Positions 16,141 to 24,060 of a DNA stretch of 27,866 nt are shown in pieces. Below the pieces are notes generated by a model. That model had not been told where the DNA came from. It was given only the letters and a program-made list of their open reading frames with translations, and did not search any database. This stretch comes from Nitrososphaerota archaeon. Its GTDB lineage: Archaea; Thermoproteota; Nitrososphaeria; Nitrososphaerales; Nitrosopumilaceae. Numbering within the stretch: the stretch's first letter is position 1; every line of letters begins with the position of its first letter. The stretch spans positions 1 to 27,866 of the forward strand of contig JAGWGO010000002.1 in NCBI GenBank assembly GCA_028867395.1. Reading direction: 5' to 3'. Made by a program: the position numbers and the translations under genes.

Positions 16141-17063
16141 CTTATAGCAATCACTCTTGTGAGACTCTTATGTCTGTAGATCTCGTATTTTTTTGCTTTG
16201 TCAAGGTCATCAATATCCATCCCTTTCTTGTATACCATAACCAAGCTCATCTCACTTGGAACTATTGATACAAAGTCCTGGATTATCTTTTTTGGCGTTG
16301 TCGATGATCTGGATGCGGTCCCGTAAGGAAGATCAGTAACTACTGCATCAACCTCATCTTTGATCTTTGATATGTAATCATATGTAGAGTTAATTACTCT
16401 AGGTCTGTAGCCGTTTGCCTCTAGGTTTTTTCTTGTAATATCACACATCTTGGAATCAAAATCAATCCCAGTCGAGCATATGCCCATGGATTCTGCCTCA
16501 AGTAGAATGGTACCAGTTCCACAGAAGGGATCGCATATGGCATTGCCTTCTTTTAATAATGATAAATTAATCATGCATCTGCCAATCTTCCAATCAAGCT
16601 CAGTTGGGTACTTGATTGGTTTTGTAGGTCTTTCATATTCAAGCAGATCTGCATAGCCTAGATAGCTCTTGCTATCCGTAATAATGAGATATACTGTTAG
16701 AGAAGGGTTTGAAAGCAATACTTTCGAACCAGTCTTTTTCTTGACAAGTGTTCCAATTTCCCTCTCAATTTGCAAGGCATCAATTTTTTTGGAAGAGAGA
16801 TTGACAACCCTACAGGCAAATGTATCAGATTTGGGAAACTCAAGTTCTGAAATATCATCAAGGACTCCAAGCAGATTTCCTGCAAATTTAACAAAGGTTG
16901 CACGCTTGGCTATTTTTTTCCACGGGATTGAGGATGTTATGATCACAAGCCTAGAATTTACCAAATGTTTTGACTTGACGTCATAGCTCTTTGATATGGA
17001 GAGCAGCTCATCTCTTGCAAGTTCTTGGTGATCTCCAGATAGTACAAAAAAACTTTGCATCAT
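16137..17063 (-). CDS. tRNA (guanine10-N2)-methyltransferase, THUMP-containing
   Basis: Methylates N2 of G10 in tRNA. The N-terminal half (about 1-140) has a ferredoxin-like/THUMP-like fold pattern. The SAM-binding motif 'ICDPFCGTGTILLEA' starts near residue 178, and the catalytic tetrapeptide is 'TDLPYG' (D/N-PPY type with Leu in place of the first Pro). 308 residues matches archaeal Trm-G10 proteins. The start codon directly follows the prs stop (TAAATG), and a second Met follows at once. The G10 target is inferred from family resemblance; a related base-amino methylase is the main alternative. Confidence 0.85.
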   Translation of the reverse strand: MMQSFFVLSGDHQELARDELLSISKSYDVKSKHLVNSRLVIITSSIPWKKIAKRATFVKFAGNLLGVLDDISELEFPKSDTFACRVVNLSSKKIDALQIEREIGTLVKKKTGSKVLLSNPSLTVYLIITDSKSYLGYADLLEYERPTKPIKYPTELDWKIGRCMINLSLLKEGNAICDPFCGTGTILLEAESMGICSTGIDFDSKMCDITRKNLEANGYRPRVINSTYDYISKIKDEVDAVVTDLPYGTASRSSTTPKKIIQDFVSIVPSEMSLVMVYKKGMDIDDLDKAKKYEIYRHKSLTRVIAIR

Positions 17064-17948
17064 TTAGACTATTGCTCTTACAATTGCAGAAGAGACATCG
17101 ACCATTCCTAACTTGCTTGGTATGGTATTTGTGCCAACTATTTTTGTAACGCCAGCTTTTCTTATGCGTTTCTCTGCATCTCCAATAAGAAGGGCATGGG
17201 TGCAGGTTGCGTATATCTTTCCACATCTCTGTCTCTTCAGATGCTCTGCAGCTTTTACAATACTGCCCCCAGTGCTTATCATGTCATCAACTAGAATCAG
17301 GTCCCTGTTTCTTACCTCCTGATGTTTGCTTGATTTTATCTCCACCTCACCGCTCTTTCTATCCCTGTGCTTTTCTAGCGCGATATAGCTAGTTCCTAAC
17401 AAGTTTGCAAAGTTTCTTGCCCTCTCAACTCCTCCCATGTCGGGAGAGACCACAAGGGGATTTTTGAGGTGCAAGTTCTTGAAATATCTCACAAGTTCTC
17501 CTATTGCGGTGACATTTCTTGCTGGAATCTCAAAGTGTTTCAACGCCATCATACTGTGAATATCTACAACAACAATTCTTGTAGCACCTGCTGCCTTGAT
17601 CAACTTTGCTACAAGAGACATTGTTACAACTTCTCTTGGAAGAAATTCTCTATCCTGCCTTGCGTATCCCAAGTATGGTATTACAGCGTAAACTTGGGAG
17701 GAATACTTTCTTGCCTGTGAAATTAGGGCAAGTGCACGAACTAGATTAGAATCTATGGGCGGATACACAGAGTGCACCACAATTATTTTTCCTGTAATCT
17801 TTGCCTTGAGTGTGATCTTGCTTTCACCATCAGGAAAAATTTTGAGCTCGCATCCAACATACCTTGATCTTAATTTGGATGCTATCTTTCTTGCAAGTTG
17901 TTCAGATGATGGTCCACCAATGACTGTAAAGCTAGCCAACAGACTCAT
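17064..17948 (-). CDS. prs: Ribose-phosphate pyrophosphokinase (PRPP synthase)
   Basis: Makes PRPP from ribose-5-phosphate and ATP for nucleotide, His and Trp synthesis. Markers are 'FPDGESK' near the N-terminus, 'PYLGYARQDREF', the cation site 'VVVDIHS', and the PRPP motif 'DLILVDDMISTGGS'. An upstream in-frame ATG at 17999 would add 17 residues but lies at or before the predicted transcription start. ATG at 17948 (MSLLASFTVIGGPSS) fits the family length better. It heads the operon with the tRNA methylase, RNase Z and the sirtuin. PRPP synthesis is linked through NAD supply to the sirtuin, an inference. Confidence 0.92.
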   Translation of the reverse strand: MSLLASFTVIGGPSSEQLARKIASKLRSRYVGCELKIFPDGESKITLKAKITGKIIVVHSVYPPIDSNLVRALALISQARKYSSQVYAVIPYLGYARQDREFLPREVVTMSLVAKLIKAAGATRIVVVDIHSMMALKHFEIPARNVTAIGELVRYFKNLHLKNPLVVSPDMGGVERARNFANLLGTSYIALEKHRDRKSGEVEIKSSKHQEVRNRDLILVDDMISTGGSIVKAAEHLKRQRCGKIYATCTHALLIGDAEKRIRKAGVTKIVGTNTIPSKLGMVDVSSAIVRAIV

Positions 17949-18004
17949 CGGGCAATGGGCTATTCTTAAGTTTTCAGGAATTACAATTGATAATATCAAG
18001 TATG

Positions 18005-18010
18005 TTTAAA
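18005..18010. promoter_or_regulatory. Symmetric TATA-like box shared by divergent genes
   Basis: TTTAAA, its own reverse complement, lies between prs (minus) and the BtuF-like gene (plus). It is 26-31 bases from the ATG at 18036, which predicts a nearly leaderless transcript there. On the minus strand it predicts a prs start near 17982, downstream of the ATG at 17999, which supports the later prs start codon. Confidence 0.4.
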
Positions 18011-18035
18011 GTAGCCAATTACAAATCAATGTAGA

Positions 18036-18962
18036 ATGGAAAACCGAATTGTCTCTTTTCTTCCAAGTGCAACTGAGATTCTGTATGAACTTGGAGTAGG
18101 AGACAAAGTGTTGGCAGTTACACACGAATGCAATTACCCCTCAGAGGCAAAGAGCAAACCAAAGGTCATTCACGCTGTCTTTGATCCTGCAAAGATGACA
18201 AGCCAAGAAATAGACACAAAGGTGGTAGAACTAATGAAGACGGGCAAGGACATTTACGTACTTGATGAGCAGGTCCTCAAGAATGCAAACCCAAGTCTTA
18301 TAGTAGCTCAAGGAATTTGCGAGGTTTGTTCACCTTTTACAAAGGAGATCAACAAAGCAATCACATTACTTGGGGGCAAACCAGAGGTCTTGGTTTTGGA
18401 CCCAAAGAACCTTGATGACATACTTGATAACATATCTGAGATTGGAAAAAAGGTTGAAAAAGTACGTGAGGCACAAGCCTTTGTTTCTAATTTGAGGTCC
18501 AGAGTCAAATCCATTCAGCACATTCCAAAGGGTGCTAGGCCCAAGGTTCTCTGCCTTGAGTGGCTTGATCCTTTGTTTACTGCAGGCCACTGGGTTCCAC
18601 AAATGGTCGAGATTGCAGGAGGAATCAATGGAATAAGTACCACGGGAGAAAGATCGCGAAGAATGGAACTTAATGAAATAGTAAAGTTTGACCCAGACAT
18701 AATTGTGCTTATGCCTTGTGGTTTTGATATAAAACGAACCATGCAAGAATATGAGAGAATTGCCGACAAGGAAGAATGGAAATCACTAAGAGCTGTAAAG
18801 CAAGGTCAAGTTTATGCAGTAAATGCAAATGAGTACTTTAGCAAACCAGGGCCAAGAACCATAACCGGACTTGAATTATTGGCAAAGATAATCAATCCAG
18901 ACACATTCCGAGATTTGCAAGTTCCAAAAAATTCTATCCTAAAGATAGAAAGTGATGTCTAA
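18036..18962 (+). CDS. BtuF-like periplasmic-binding fold protein lacking a signal peptide
   Basis: Type III (helical-backbone) solute-binding fold of the cobalamin/siderophore class: 'RIVSFLPSATEILYELGVGDKVLAVTHEC' at the start is the classic first lobe, and 'WLDPLFTAGHWVPQMVEIAGG' the second. There is no signal peptide or lipobox, so the protein should stay in the cytoplasm, unlike a true transporter component, and no permease or ATPase gene is adjacent. It may bind cobalamin or a related corrinoid. Cys residues in 'HECNYP', 'GICEVC' and 'MPCGF' are candidate ligands but this is speculative. Thaumarchaea make and use B12-type cofactors (established knowledge). Confidence 0.8.
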   Translation: MENRIVSFLPSATEILYELGVGDKVLAVTHECNYPSEAKSKPKVIHAVFDPAKMTSQEIDTKVVELMKTGKDIYVLDEQVLKNANPSLIVAQGICEVCSPFTKEINKAITLLGGKPEVLVLDPKNLDDILDNISEIGKKVEKVREAQAFVSNLRSRVKSIQHIPKGARPKVLCLEWLDPLFTAGHWVPQMVEIAGGINGISTTGERSRRMELNEIVKFDPDIIVLMPCGFDIKRTMQEYERIADKEEWKSLRAVKQGQVYAVNANEYFSKPGPRTITGLELLAKIINPDTFRDLQVPKNSILKIESDV

Positions 18963-19036
18963 AAAAATCTCTAAAATTCTTCTGACTTGTATATAGAAGA
19001 TTCTCGCTGATAACTCCTTCCCAAGTCTTATTAATT

Positions 19037-20137
19037 ATGAAGCAAAATTTTTTAATAGAATTGAGAAGACTCACCATTTTTGCATTGATGGGGTTGATGG
19101 TTATATCACTTCTCAATTCTGTGTATGCAACATCAGATCTTAGTACCTTGGGAAGCCCAGAAATTTCCATATCGCCAACATCTGGTCCGCCGGGAACTCG
19201 GATCACTATAACAGTTTCAAACATTCCGGACATATCAAAAGAGTCCTATCCGTATCCTGATCTTTACATTTATCTGCCATTTTCACAGTCATTTGGAGTG
19301 ACTCCACAAAGCCAGTGTGGAGGGGAAGACTGTTTTCCAATTTACACTCATGATGAGGCAGTAAATCACGACTTTGCAGACAGAACAGTTACATTTTCGC
19401 TGTTTAGTACAACAAATCCCAATCCCATTTACCTTAATGGTTTTGAAAATTCTATGTGTGATGTTCTAGTAAACGGCAAAACAGTGGAAAGATATTCTGC
19501 CTTGTGTAACACAAAAGACCAACCTGCTGGCACATACGACATCAAATTTGGTTGGGTCGAAGAAAATGCACCACAAATAAACTACATTGTAAAAACAGTA
19601 CAATTTACGGTCATACCAGGTTCGCCAGCTGCTGCACCGCAAGAAGCCGACAACGGTAATTCCATAATACAAGCATATCAAAATGGACAGATCAGCGAAT
19701 CTGTTTTTTACAGCAAGCTATCTGCACTTGGATGGGATTCAGAGGAGATAAGACAGGCATTGGCAACTATTGGCAAGCTGCCACACCAGATGGGTGCTCC
19801 AGTACCAGATGAGATGCAACAAATCCAAGGAGTACAAAAGGCATCTCAACAGTTCAATTCACCACCATCTCAGAAACCAATACAAACAGTACAACAACAG
19901 CCTTTGCAACAAACAGCGCCAGTTACAACTGAACAAACTGCAGACTCTCTTGCGCCATATAAGGTAGATTCATCACCACAACAGACCCTAATTACCCCTC
20001 AAGTTCAAGCTGAAACAAATCCAAATCCACAAAATAACATATGGACCATAATCACAATTGTTGCCTCTATTGGTGCTGCTTCTGCAATAGGCGGGAGCGT
20101 TTTTTTTGTAAGGCATACACGAAAAGTTACAAATTAG
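19037..20137 (+). CDS. Membrane-anchored surface protein with Ig-like domain
   Basis: 366 residues. Order: signal peptide (about 1-32, 'LTIFALMGLMVISLLNSVYA'), Ig-like beta domain (about 40-205, starting 'PEISISPTSGPPGTRITITV', with four Cys that could form disulfides), a helical segment 'GNSIIQAYQNGQISESVFY' to 'LGWDSEEIRQALATI' resembling a short SHOCT/UBA-like helical unit, a long Gln/Pro-rich linker (about 260-330), and a C-terminal membrane helix ending in 'RHTRKVTN'. So the bulk faces outside, tethered through the linker. The metallophosphoesterase GTG follows its stop with no gap, so the two are likely co-transcribed. The function is unknown. Confidence 0.75.
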   Translation: MKQNFLIELRRLTIFALMGLMVISLLNSVYATSDLSTLGSPEISISPTSGPPGTRITITVSNIPDISKESYPYPDLYIYLPFSQSFGVTPQSQCGGEDCFPIYTHDEAVNHDFADRTVTFSLFSTTNPNPIYLNGFENSMCDVLVNGKTVERYSALCNTKDQPAGTYDIKFGWVEENAPQINYIVKTVQFTVIPGSPAAAPQEADNGNSIIQAYQNGQISESVFYSKLSALGWDSEEIRQALATIGKLPHQMGAPVPDEMQQIQGVQKASQQFNSPPSQKPIQTVQQQPLQQTAPVTTEQTADSLAPYKVDSSPQQTLITPQVQAETNPNPQNNIWTIITIVASIGAASAIGGSVFFVRHTRKVTN

Positions 20138-20995
20138 GTGGATTCCAAACTAAGTCTATTGGACCTAGTTTTTTCTGATATTCACGCAGACATTGATGCC
20201 CTAGACACAATTCTTAGCATGGTGTCCGGTCAGGAATTCAAAAAGAGATACGGTGAGTTCTCCCGAATACTAAATCTGGGCGATGTTTTAGAAAGAGGAG
20301 TCCACCCAAAGGAAGTGCTCTCAAGACTAAAATCGCTTCAAGAAACCCATCCACTTTATTCTGTCATGGGCAACCATGATGAGGGTTTTCTCTATAACCG
20401 TCTGGTTAGTGCAAGTTCAATTGAATCCATAGATGCTCATGCAAAACTTACTCGAGACGACACCTCTTTTTTCAAGGAAAATTCTGATGGCACTTTTGGC
20501 GACCAAGAGTTTATCGATAAAAAGTATGGCCTCTTTTGTGTACATGGAGGACCACTTGATCCAAAGAAAATAACACCGCAGAACGCACAAAATGAGGCGT
20601 GGCTATACCAAAGATCCTGGCAGAGACTAACAGAAGAGGACTTTGAGTTCTTTACATATGCAGGTTACCACTACAAACCATCTTCTGCCTTTGACGAGGC
20701 ATCAAGACACGTGAAAAATCATATCATCTTGTGCGGCCACCAACATCAAGAATCGGTAATAATGCAAGATGGTGGAATCCACTACCTCTATCCTACTCTC
20801 AAACCTACAAGGGAAAAAATTTCTGGCAAGATTCTCGAGAAAAGGGAGATTGAAGTAGACTCCTCAAACAACTATCTTATTAGATTAGGGATAGGTGGCC
20901 CAGAGGGTCACTATGTGAAAAATTCTGAGGTTCCACATTTTGCCATTATACAACATGAGCCAAGAAAAGTAATCTTATTTGCCATACACCCATAA
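20138..20995 (+). CDS. Calcineurin-like metallophosphoesterase
   Basis: Dimetal phosphoesterase, cytoplasmic by the lack of a signal peptide. Motifs in order are D14-x-H16 ('FSDIHAD'), 'NLGDVLERG', 'VMGNHDEG', 'CVHGGPLDP' and 'LCGHQHQES', the full calcineurin set. The start GTG touches the TAG of the preceding gene (TAGGTG), and no better start is available. 285 residues is ordinary for a Ser/Thr phosphatase or nucleotidase of this family. Its substrate cannot be told, and the kinase upstream of the CDF gene is not near enough to suggest a pair. Confidence 0.85.
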   Translation: MDSKLSLLDLVFSDIHADIDALDTILSMVSGQEFKKRYGEFSRILNLGDVLERGVHPKEVLSRLKSLQETHPLYSVMGNHDEGFLYNRLVSASSIESIDAHAKLTRDDTSFFKENSDGTFGDQEFIDKKYGLFCVHGGPLDPKKITPQNAQNEAWLYQRSWQRLTEEDFEFFTYAGYHYKPSSAFDEASRHVKNHIILCGHQHQESVIMQDGGIHYLYPTLKPTREKISGKILEKREIEVDSSNNYLIRLGIGGPEGHYVKNSEVPHFAIIQHEPRKVILFAIHP

Positions 20996-21010
20996 TACCA
21001 AGGGAAACCC

Positions 21011-21553
21011 ATGAGCGCAACAGAAACCCTACGCAACGATCACAAACAAATGCGTCGTTTTGAGAAAATAGTTGTACAATGCTATACAAAACTCTACTCT
21101 GGTCATGATATTCCCTTCCAAGACCTGGAGCAAATGGTGCAGATAATGTTCGAGTTTCTTGATGCAATTCATTATTCAAGGGAAGAGGATGCGTACTTTG
21201 CCTGTGTTGGAAGCTATGGTTCCCTAAGAGAAGAAATTAGGGCATTTATGATAGAACACGAGTTTAGCCGTCGCATAGCTGGTAATGTTTCAAAATATTT
21301 ACAAAAATGGAAGCAAGGCGAAAATGCCAGAGAACCAGTTGCACGATTTCTCAAGACTTACGCAATTTATCTAAACGATCACATGACAAAGGAGGATGAA
21401 TTCTTTAACATCGCAGAAAAGCAAGTGTTATCACCCGAAGAAGAAAAAATGATGTATGAGGAATTTCGTGCAGTCAACGCAATCGTTACAAAGCTTGACG
21501 AACTAATCAAATCAATAGATTATTTGGAACAGACTGACTGGATGAAAAATTAA
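21011..21553 (+). CDS. Hemerythrin-like HHE domain protein
   Basis: Four-helix-bundle protein likely to bind a non-heme di-iron centre for oxygen, NO or redox sensing. Candidate ligands are H11, H54, E58, H83, H124 and E128 ('NDHKQM', 'IHYSREED', 'IEHEF', 'LNDHMTKEDE'). 180 residues, no membrane helix or added signalling domain. It starts 15 bases after the phosphoesterase stop, so it is probably in the same unit. The family call is strong, the ligand and role are inferred. Confidence 0.85.
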   Translation: MSATETLRNDHKQMRRFEKIVVQCYTKLYSGHDIPFQDLEQMVQIMFEFLDAIHYSREEDAYFACVGSYGSLREEIRAFMIEHEFSRRIAGNVSKYLQKWKQGENAREPVARFLKTYAIYLNDHMTKEDEFFNIAEKQVLSPEEEKMMYEEFRAVNAIVTKLDELIKSIDYLEQTDWMKN

Positions 21554-21650
21554 CTTTCTTCAAAGACAGACTTTACCTTTGGATAAAACGTGATTTCGTC
21601 GTGCTCAAGTTTGTATTTTTGTTGCATAACTTGGATACGAATCCACAATT

Positions 21651-21692
21651 ATTATATATCATCAATTTAGTATGCATACTGTACATACTATG
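21651..21692 (+). promoter_or_regulatory. TATA box and palindromic operator-like site of the CARF regulator
   Basis: TTATATAT (21652-21659) is a good TATA box and predicts a transcript start near 21680. The 12-base perfect palindrome AGTATGCATACT (21669-21680) lies between the box and that start, and a third half-site CATACT (21684-21689) abuts the ATG at 21690. A regulator bound here would block transcription. Autorepression by the CARF-wHTH protein is the simple reading, an inference. It also means that the ATG inside the palindrome (21672) is unlikely to be the start. Confidence 0.5.
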
Positions 21693-22433
21693 AACACAAT
21701 TGTGAACCTTCGAGTACACATTGCTCCAGTGGGTTTTGAGATTGACAGAATTGCCATACCTGCAAAGCAAATGAAAGCAGATAGGGTATGGCTCTTGATG
21801 CACGGCGAGCCCACAAAAGACAGGGCACAGGGATACATGGAGAAGATCAAAACACAGCTAAAAAAGGAGAAGATCGAGGTTTATGCAGAATATTCAGACA
21901 GATTTGATCTCTTCAAGATTCTCAAATCCGTACGGGAAATAGTGGAAAAAGAAGAAGGCAACAATATCTTTGTTAACTGCTCTTCTGGTTCAAAAATTCA
22001 AGCAATTGCATGTATGATGGCGTGCATGATGTTTCAAGGAAAAACAAAACTTACCCCATACTATGCCGAACCTGAAAACTATTCTAGTGTTAAGGGTGAG
22101 CAACTCTCTTCAGGAGTAAAGACAGTAGTGAAACTTCCTGCATATGAGATTCACATACCAAAACCAGCCTTGGTTCAGGCATTGAAAATAATAAAACAGT
22201 ATGGTGGTAAGATAACAAAAAAAGAAATGGCAAGACTTGCTGAAGAAAAAAAATTGATTGTAATTAACGCAAAGGAAGAAAATTTTCAGCAGGCAAGATT
22301 TGCAAGCCTTGACAAGAACATAATTCAACCGCTTTTAAATGAATGGAGATTCATTGATGTTGAAAGGATAGGCAGGACTCGTTGGATAAAGATCACGCCA
22401 GAAGGAAGTGGTGCAGTGGAATTTCTTAGCTAG
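21690..22433 (+). CDS. CARF-wHTH transcriptional regulator (DUF6293/HFX_2341-like)
   Basis: N-terminal Rossmann-like CARF domain: 'RVHIAPVGFEIDRI' then 'ADRVWLLMHG' and 'IFVNCSSGSKIQAIACMMA', the Ser-Ser-Gly-Ser-Lys loop where ring or linear nucleotides bind in the superfamily. C-terminal winged helix from about residue 165: 'ALKIIKQYGGKITKKEMARL ... RWIKITPEG'. It resembles HFX_2341/DUF6293 regulators (family knowledge). The start ATG at 21690 follows the promoter logic; an ATG at 21672 is inside the palindrome. No cas genes or CRISPR are in the window. Its 3' end overlaps the next minus-strand gene by eight bases. Confidence 0.8.
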   Translation: MNTIVNLRVHIAPVGFEIDRIAIPAKQMKADRVWLLMHGEPTKDRAQGYMEKIKTQLKKEKIEVYAEYSDRFDLFKILKSVREIVEKEEGNNIFVNCSSGSKIQAIACMMACMMFQGKTKLTPYYAEPENYSSVKGEQLSSGVKTVVKLPAYEIHIPKPALVQALKIIKQYGGKITKKEMARLAEEKKLIVINAKEENFQQARFASLDKNIIQPLLNEWRFIDVERIGRTRWIKITPEGSGAVEFLS

Positions 22434-22650
22434 AGCCTCTGGTGGCAAGTTCCGGTTTTAATGTCCAGACAACTCCCATAGCAATGAATGGAACAGAAAC
22501 CAGTGCAGCTATTTCCAAGTATACCCTATATTGCTCTGGATGTGATGGATCAGGATTTGACCACAGAAACGGCACCGGTAAGGCTGCCGCGAACCAGACT
22601 ATGGCCAACATAATGATTATCTTGAGGTTTTTCTTCCTCTTGGTTTCCAC
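22426..22650 (-). CDS. Small two-helix membrane protein
   Basis: 74 residues. A basic N-terminus (METKRKKNLK) precedes a hydrophobic helix 'IIIMLAIVWFAAALPVPFLW', a short Pro-rich loop 'SNPDPSHPEQY', and a second helix 'LEIAALVSVPFIAMGVVW', then a charged tail. It sits 44 bases after the SDR gene in the same direction, so it is likely co-transcribed. It overlaps the end of the CARF regulator tail to tail. No family is recognised, but the composition is that of a genuine membrane protein. Confidence 0.7.
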   Translation of the reverse strand: METKRKKNLKIIIMLAIVWFAAALPVPFLWSNPDPSHPEQYRVYLEIAALVSVPFIAMGVVWTLKPELATRGSS

Positions 22651-22693
22651 GTCATGGTGTGCGTAAAGGTTCTATTAATTTGATATGGCTGAT

Positions 22694-23434
22694 TTACTTT
22701 ACTGCTACGCCGCCATCTACAGATAAAATAGCACCTGTAATCCATGATGAATCCTCTGATGCAAGGTACAAAACTGCATTTGCAACATCTTCTGGGATGC
22801 CAATTCTTCCTATGGGATGCTCCGCCACAGCCATTGCCCTGTCTGCTTCTGTGCGAAGGTATGGCTCTGTCATGTCTGTCGCAACAATACCCGGGCAGAC
22901 ACAGTTTACGCGGATCTTGTATTTGGCATACCCTATTGCCAATGTCTTTGTTAGATGTATGAGGGCGGCCTTTGTAACGGAATATGAATCGGCCTCAAAA
23001 TTTTCAAATGATTTGAGTCCAGCATCAGATGAGATGTTTATAATGCATCCACCATCTTTCATCATGTGTGGAATCACCGCCTTTGTAAAACGAAATTGTC
23101 CTGTTAAATTTACATCAATGACTTCGTTCCATTTTTCCTCTGAAGTTTCGTGTAACGGCATTACTTCTGGAAATATGCCTGCATTGTTTACTAGTATGTC
23201 TATCTTGTGAAATTCACTCAAAGTTTTTTTTACAACATTTACAACATCTTGTTCTTTTCTAATATCTCCTGAAAAACCAATCACTCCCAATTCTTTAGCG
23301 ACAGATTGCAGTCGAGTGTTATCCTTTGCTGTAACCACCACCTTTGCTCCTTCTCTTGCAAGAATCTTAGCTGCAGCTTTTCCTATTCCTCTACTACCAC
23401 CTGTCACTATAGCTACTTTTCCAGAAAGTTTCAT
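22694..23434 (-). CDS. Short-chain dehydrogenase/reductase, FabG-like
   Basis: Classical SDR of 246 residues. 'VTGGSRGIG' (about 10-18) binds the cofactor, NNAG is at 83-86, the catalytic Ser is in 'NISSDAG', Y151 and K155 form YxxxK ('YSVTK'), and the C-terminal 'ITGAILSVDGGVAVK' is the family signature. Likely a 3-oxoacyl-ACP reductase-like or 3-hydroxyacyl dehydrogenase enzyme, but the substrate is not determinable. It differs from the SDR at 4003, which has no such C-terminal end. It is followed by the small membrane protein gene. Confidence 0.88.
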   Translation of the reverse strand: MKLSGKVAIVTGGSRGIGKAAAKILAREGAKVVVTAKDNTRLQSVAKELGVIGFSGDIRKEQDVVNVVKKTLSEFHKIDILVNNAGIFPEVMPLHETSEEKWNEVIDVNLTGQFRFTKAVIPHMMKDGGCIINISSDAGLKSFENFEADSYSVTKAALIHLTKTLAIGYAKYKIRVNCVCPGIVATDMTEPYLRTEADRAMAVAEHPIGRIGIPEDVANAVLYLASEDSSWITGAILSVDGGVAVK

Positions 23435-23547
23435 TTGTTTAGAATTTTATTTGGAATGTTATATTTCTATTTAGAACCTCTTGAAATTATGGAAATGTCA
23501 TTTCAAATTCAGTCACAATTTATCTTTAGAAAATGGAGGTACAAATT

Positions 23548-23607
23548 ATGAACAATACACTGGCCACGATTTGTTTAACGATTATCGTACTGACTGGATT
23601 GCTTTGA
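23548..23607 (+). CDS. 19-residue hydrophobic peptide with a perfect Shine-Dalgarno
   Basis: GGAGGT at 23535-23540, seven bases before ATG, is the best ribosome binding site seen in the window, where most genes have none. The product MNNTLATICLTIIVLTGLL is a short membrane-inserting peptide ending in TGA followed by TAA. In the same frame after the stops the sequence stays open for about 48 codons and contains 'MSQFCKYCNAGLYYYT' (ATG 23689) with a CxxC. No family is recognised. It may be a leader peptide, a remnant, or chance. Confidence 0.35.
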   Translation: MNNTLATICLTIIVLTGLL

Positions 23608-23652
23608 TAAGGATCAATTGTTATAGGTACTAACTTGCTTGTTCAATTGCAA

Positions 23653-23676
23653 CAAAATTTTAAACACAAAATTTTG
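23653..23676. terminator. Perfect 9-bp inverted repeat
   Basis: CAAAATTTT and AAAATTTTG are separated by the 6-base loop AAACAC. The AT-rich stem with a T-run on either strand could end transcription downstream of the small peptide frame. In this AT-rich gap a chance repeat is possible. Confidence 0.3.
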
Positions 23677-23803
23677 GATTCAAAGATCATGTCACAATTT
23701 TGTAAATACTGTAATGCTGGTTTGTATTATTACACAGTGAGTAAAATTAACCTTTAAAAATTTCATCTTTATACAATAATTAATGAAATTTTCCACATAA
23801 AGT

Positions 23804-23961
23804 CATAAATACTTTAATCTTCTATATTAATTGATGCAGAATGATGTAAAATCTACTGCTAGGTGAGCGTGGCTTCGCAGATATTGTATGAATCCCTCTC
23901 TGGGATCTTAAGAGGCAATCTCTGAACGTCTGCGATTTAGGGCCACGCCCGTTTTGTTTTT
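23804..23961 (+). ncRNA. Candidate structured RNA with promoter and T-run
   Basis: In the 626-base gap between the SDR start and TFB. The TATA-like CATAAATAC (23804-23812) predicts a start near 23833. The stem GCGTGGC (23867-23873) / GCCACGC (23942-23948) is extended across an internal loop by TCGCAGA (23875-23881) / TCTGCGA (23929-23935), then ATTG (23883-23886) / CAAT (23916-23919), and an inner hairpin ATCCC-TCTCT-GGGAT (23892-23906). GTTTTGTTTTT (23951-23961) closes it like an archaeal terminator. So a plus-strand RNA of about 130 bases is predicted. It shares the GCGTGGC clamp with the block at 14262. It is not recognised as SRP, RNase P or 5S RNA. Confidence 0.5.
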
Positions 23962-24060
23962 CCAACGATTCCAATGTATATTTTCAAAAAACAATTTTTT
24001 GCTAAATTATTTTTTATTCTATCAGAACAATCAATTGGAGCAAAAGTGATTTTAAAAAAT

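Noticed and set aside
17951..17999. Upstream start of prs adding 17 residues
   Set aside because: The extension has no family match and lies at or before the promoter-predicted transcript start; ATG 17948 is preferred.
21672..21689. Upstream ATG of the CARF regulator
   Set aside because: It falls inside the palindrome and upstream of the TATA-predicted start, and ATG 21690 gives the family-like beginning.
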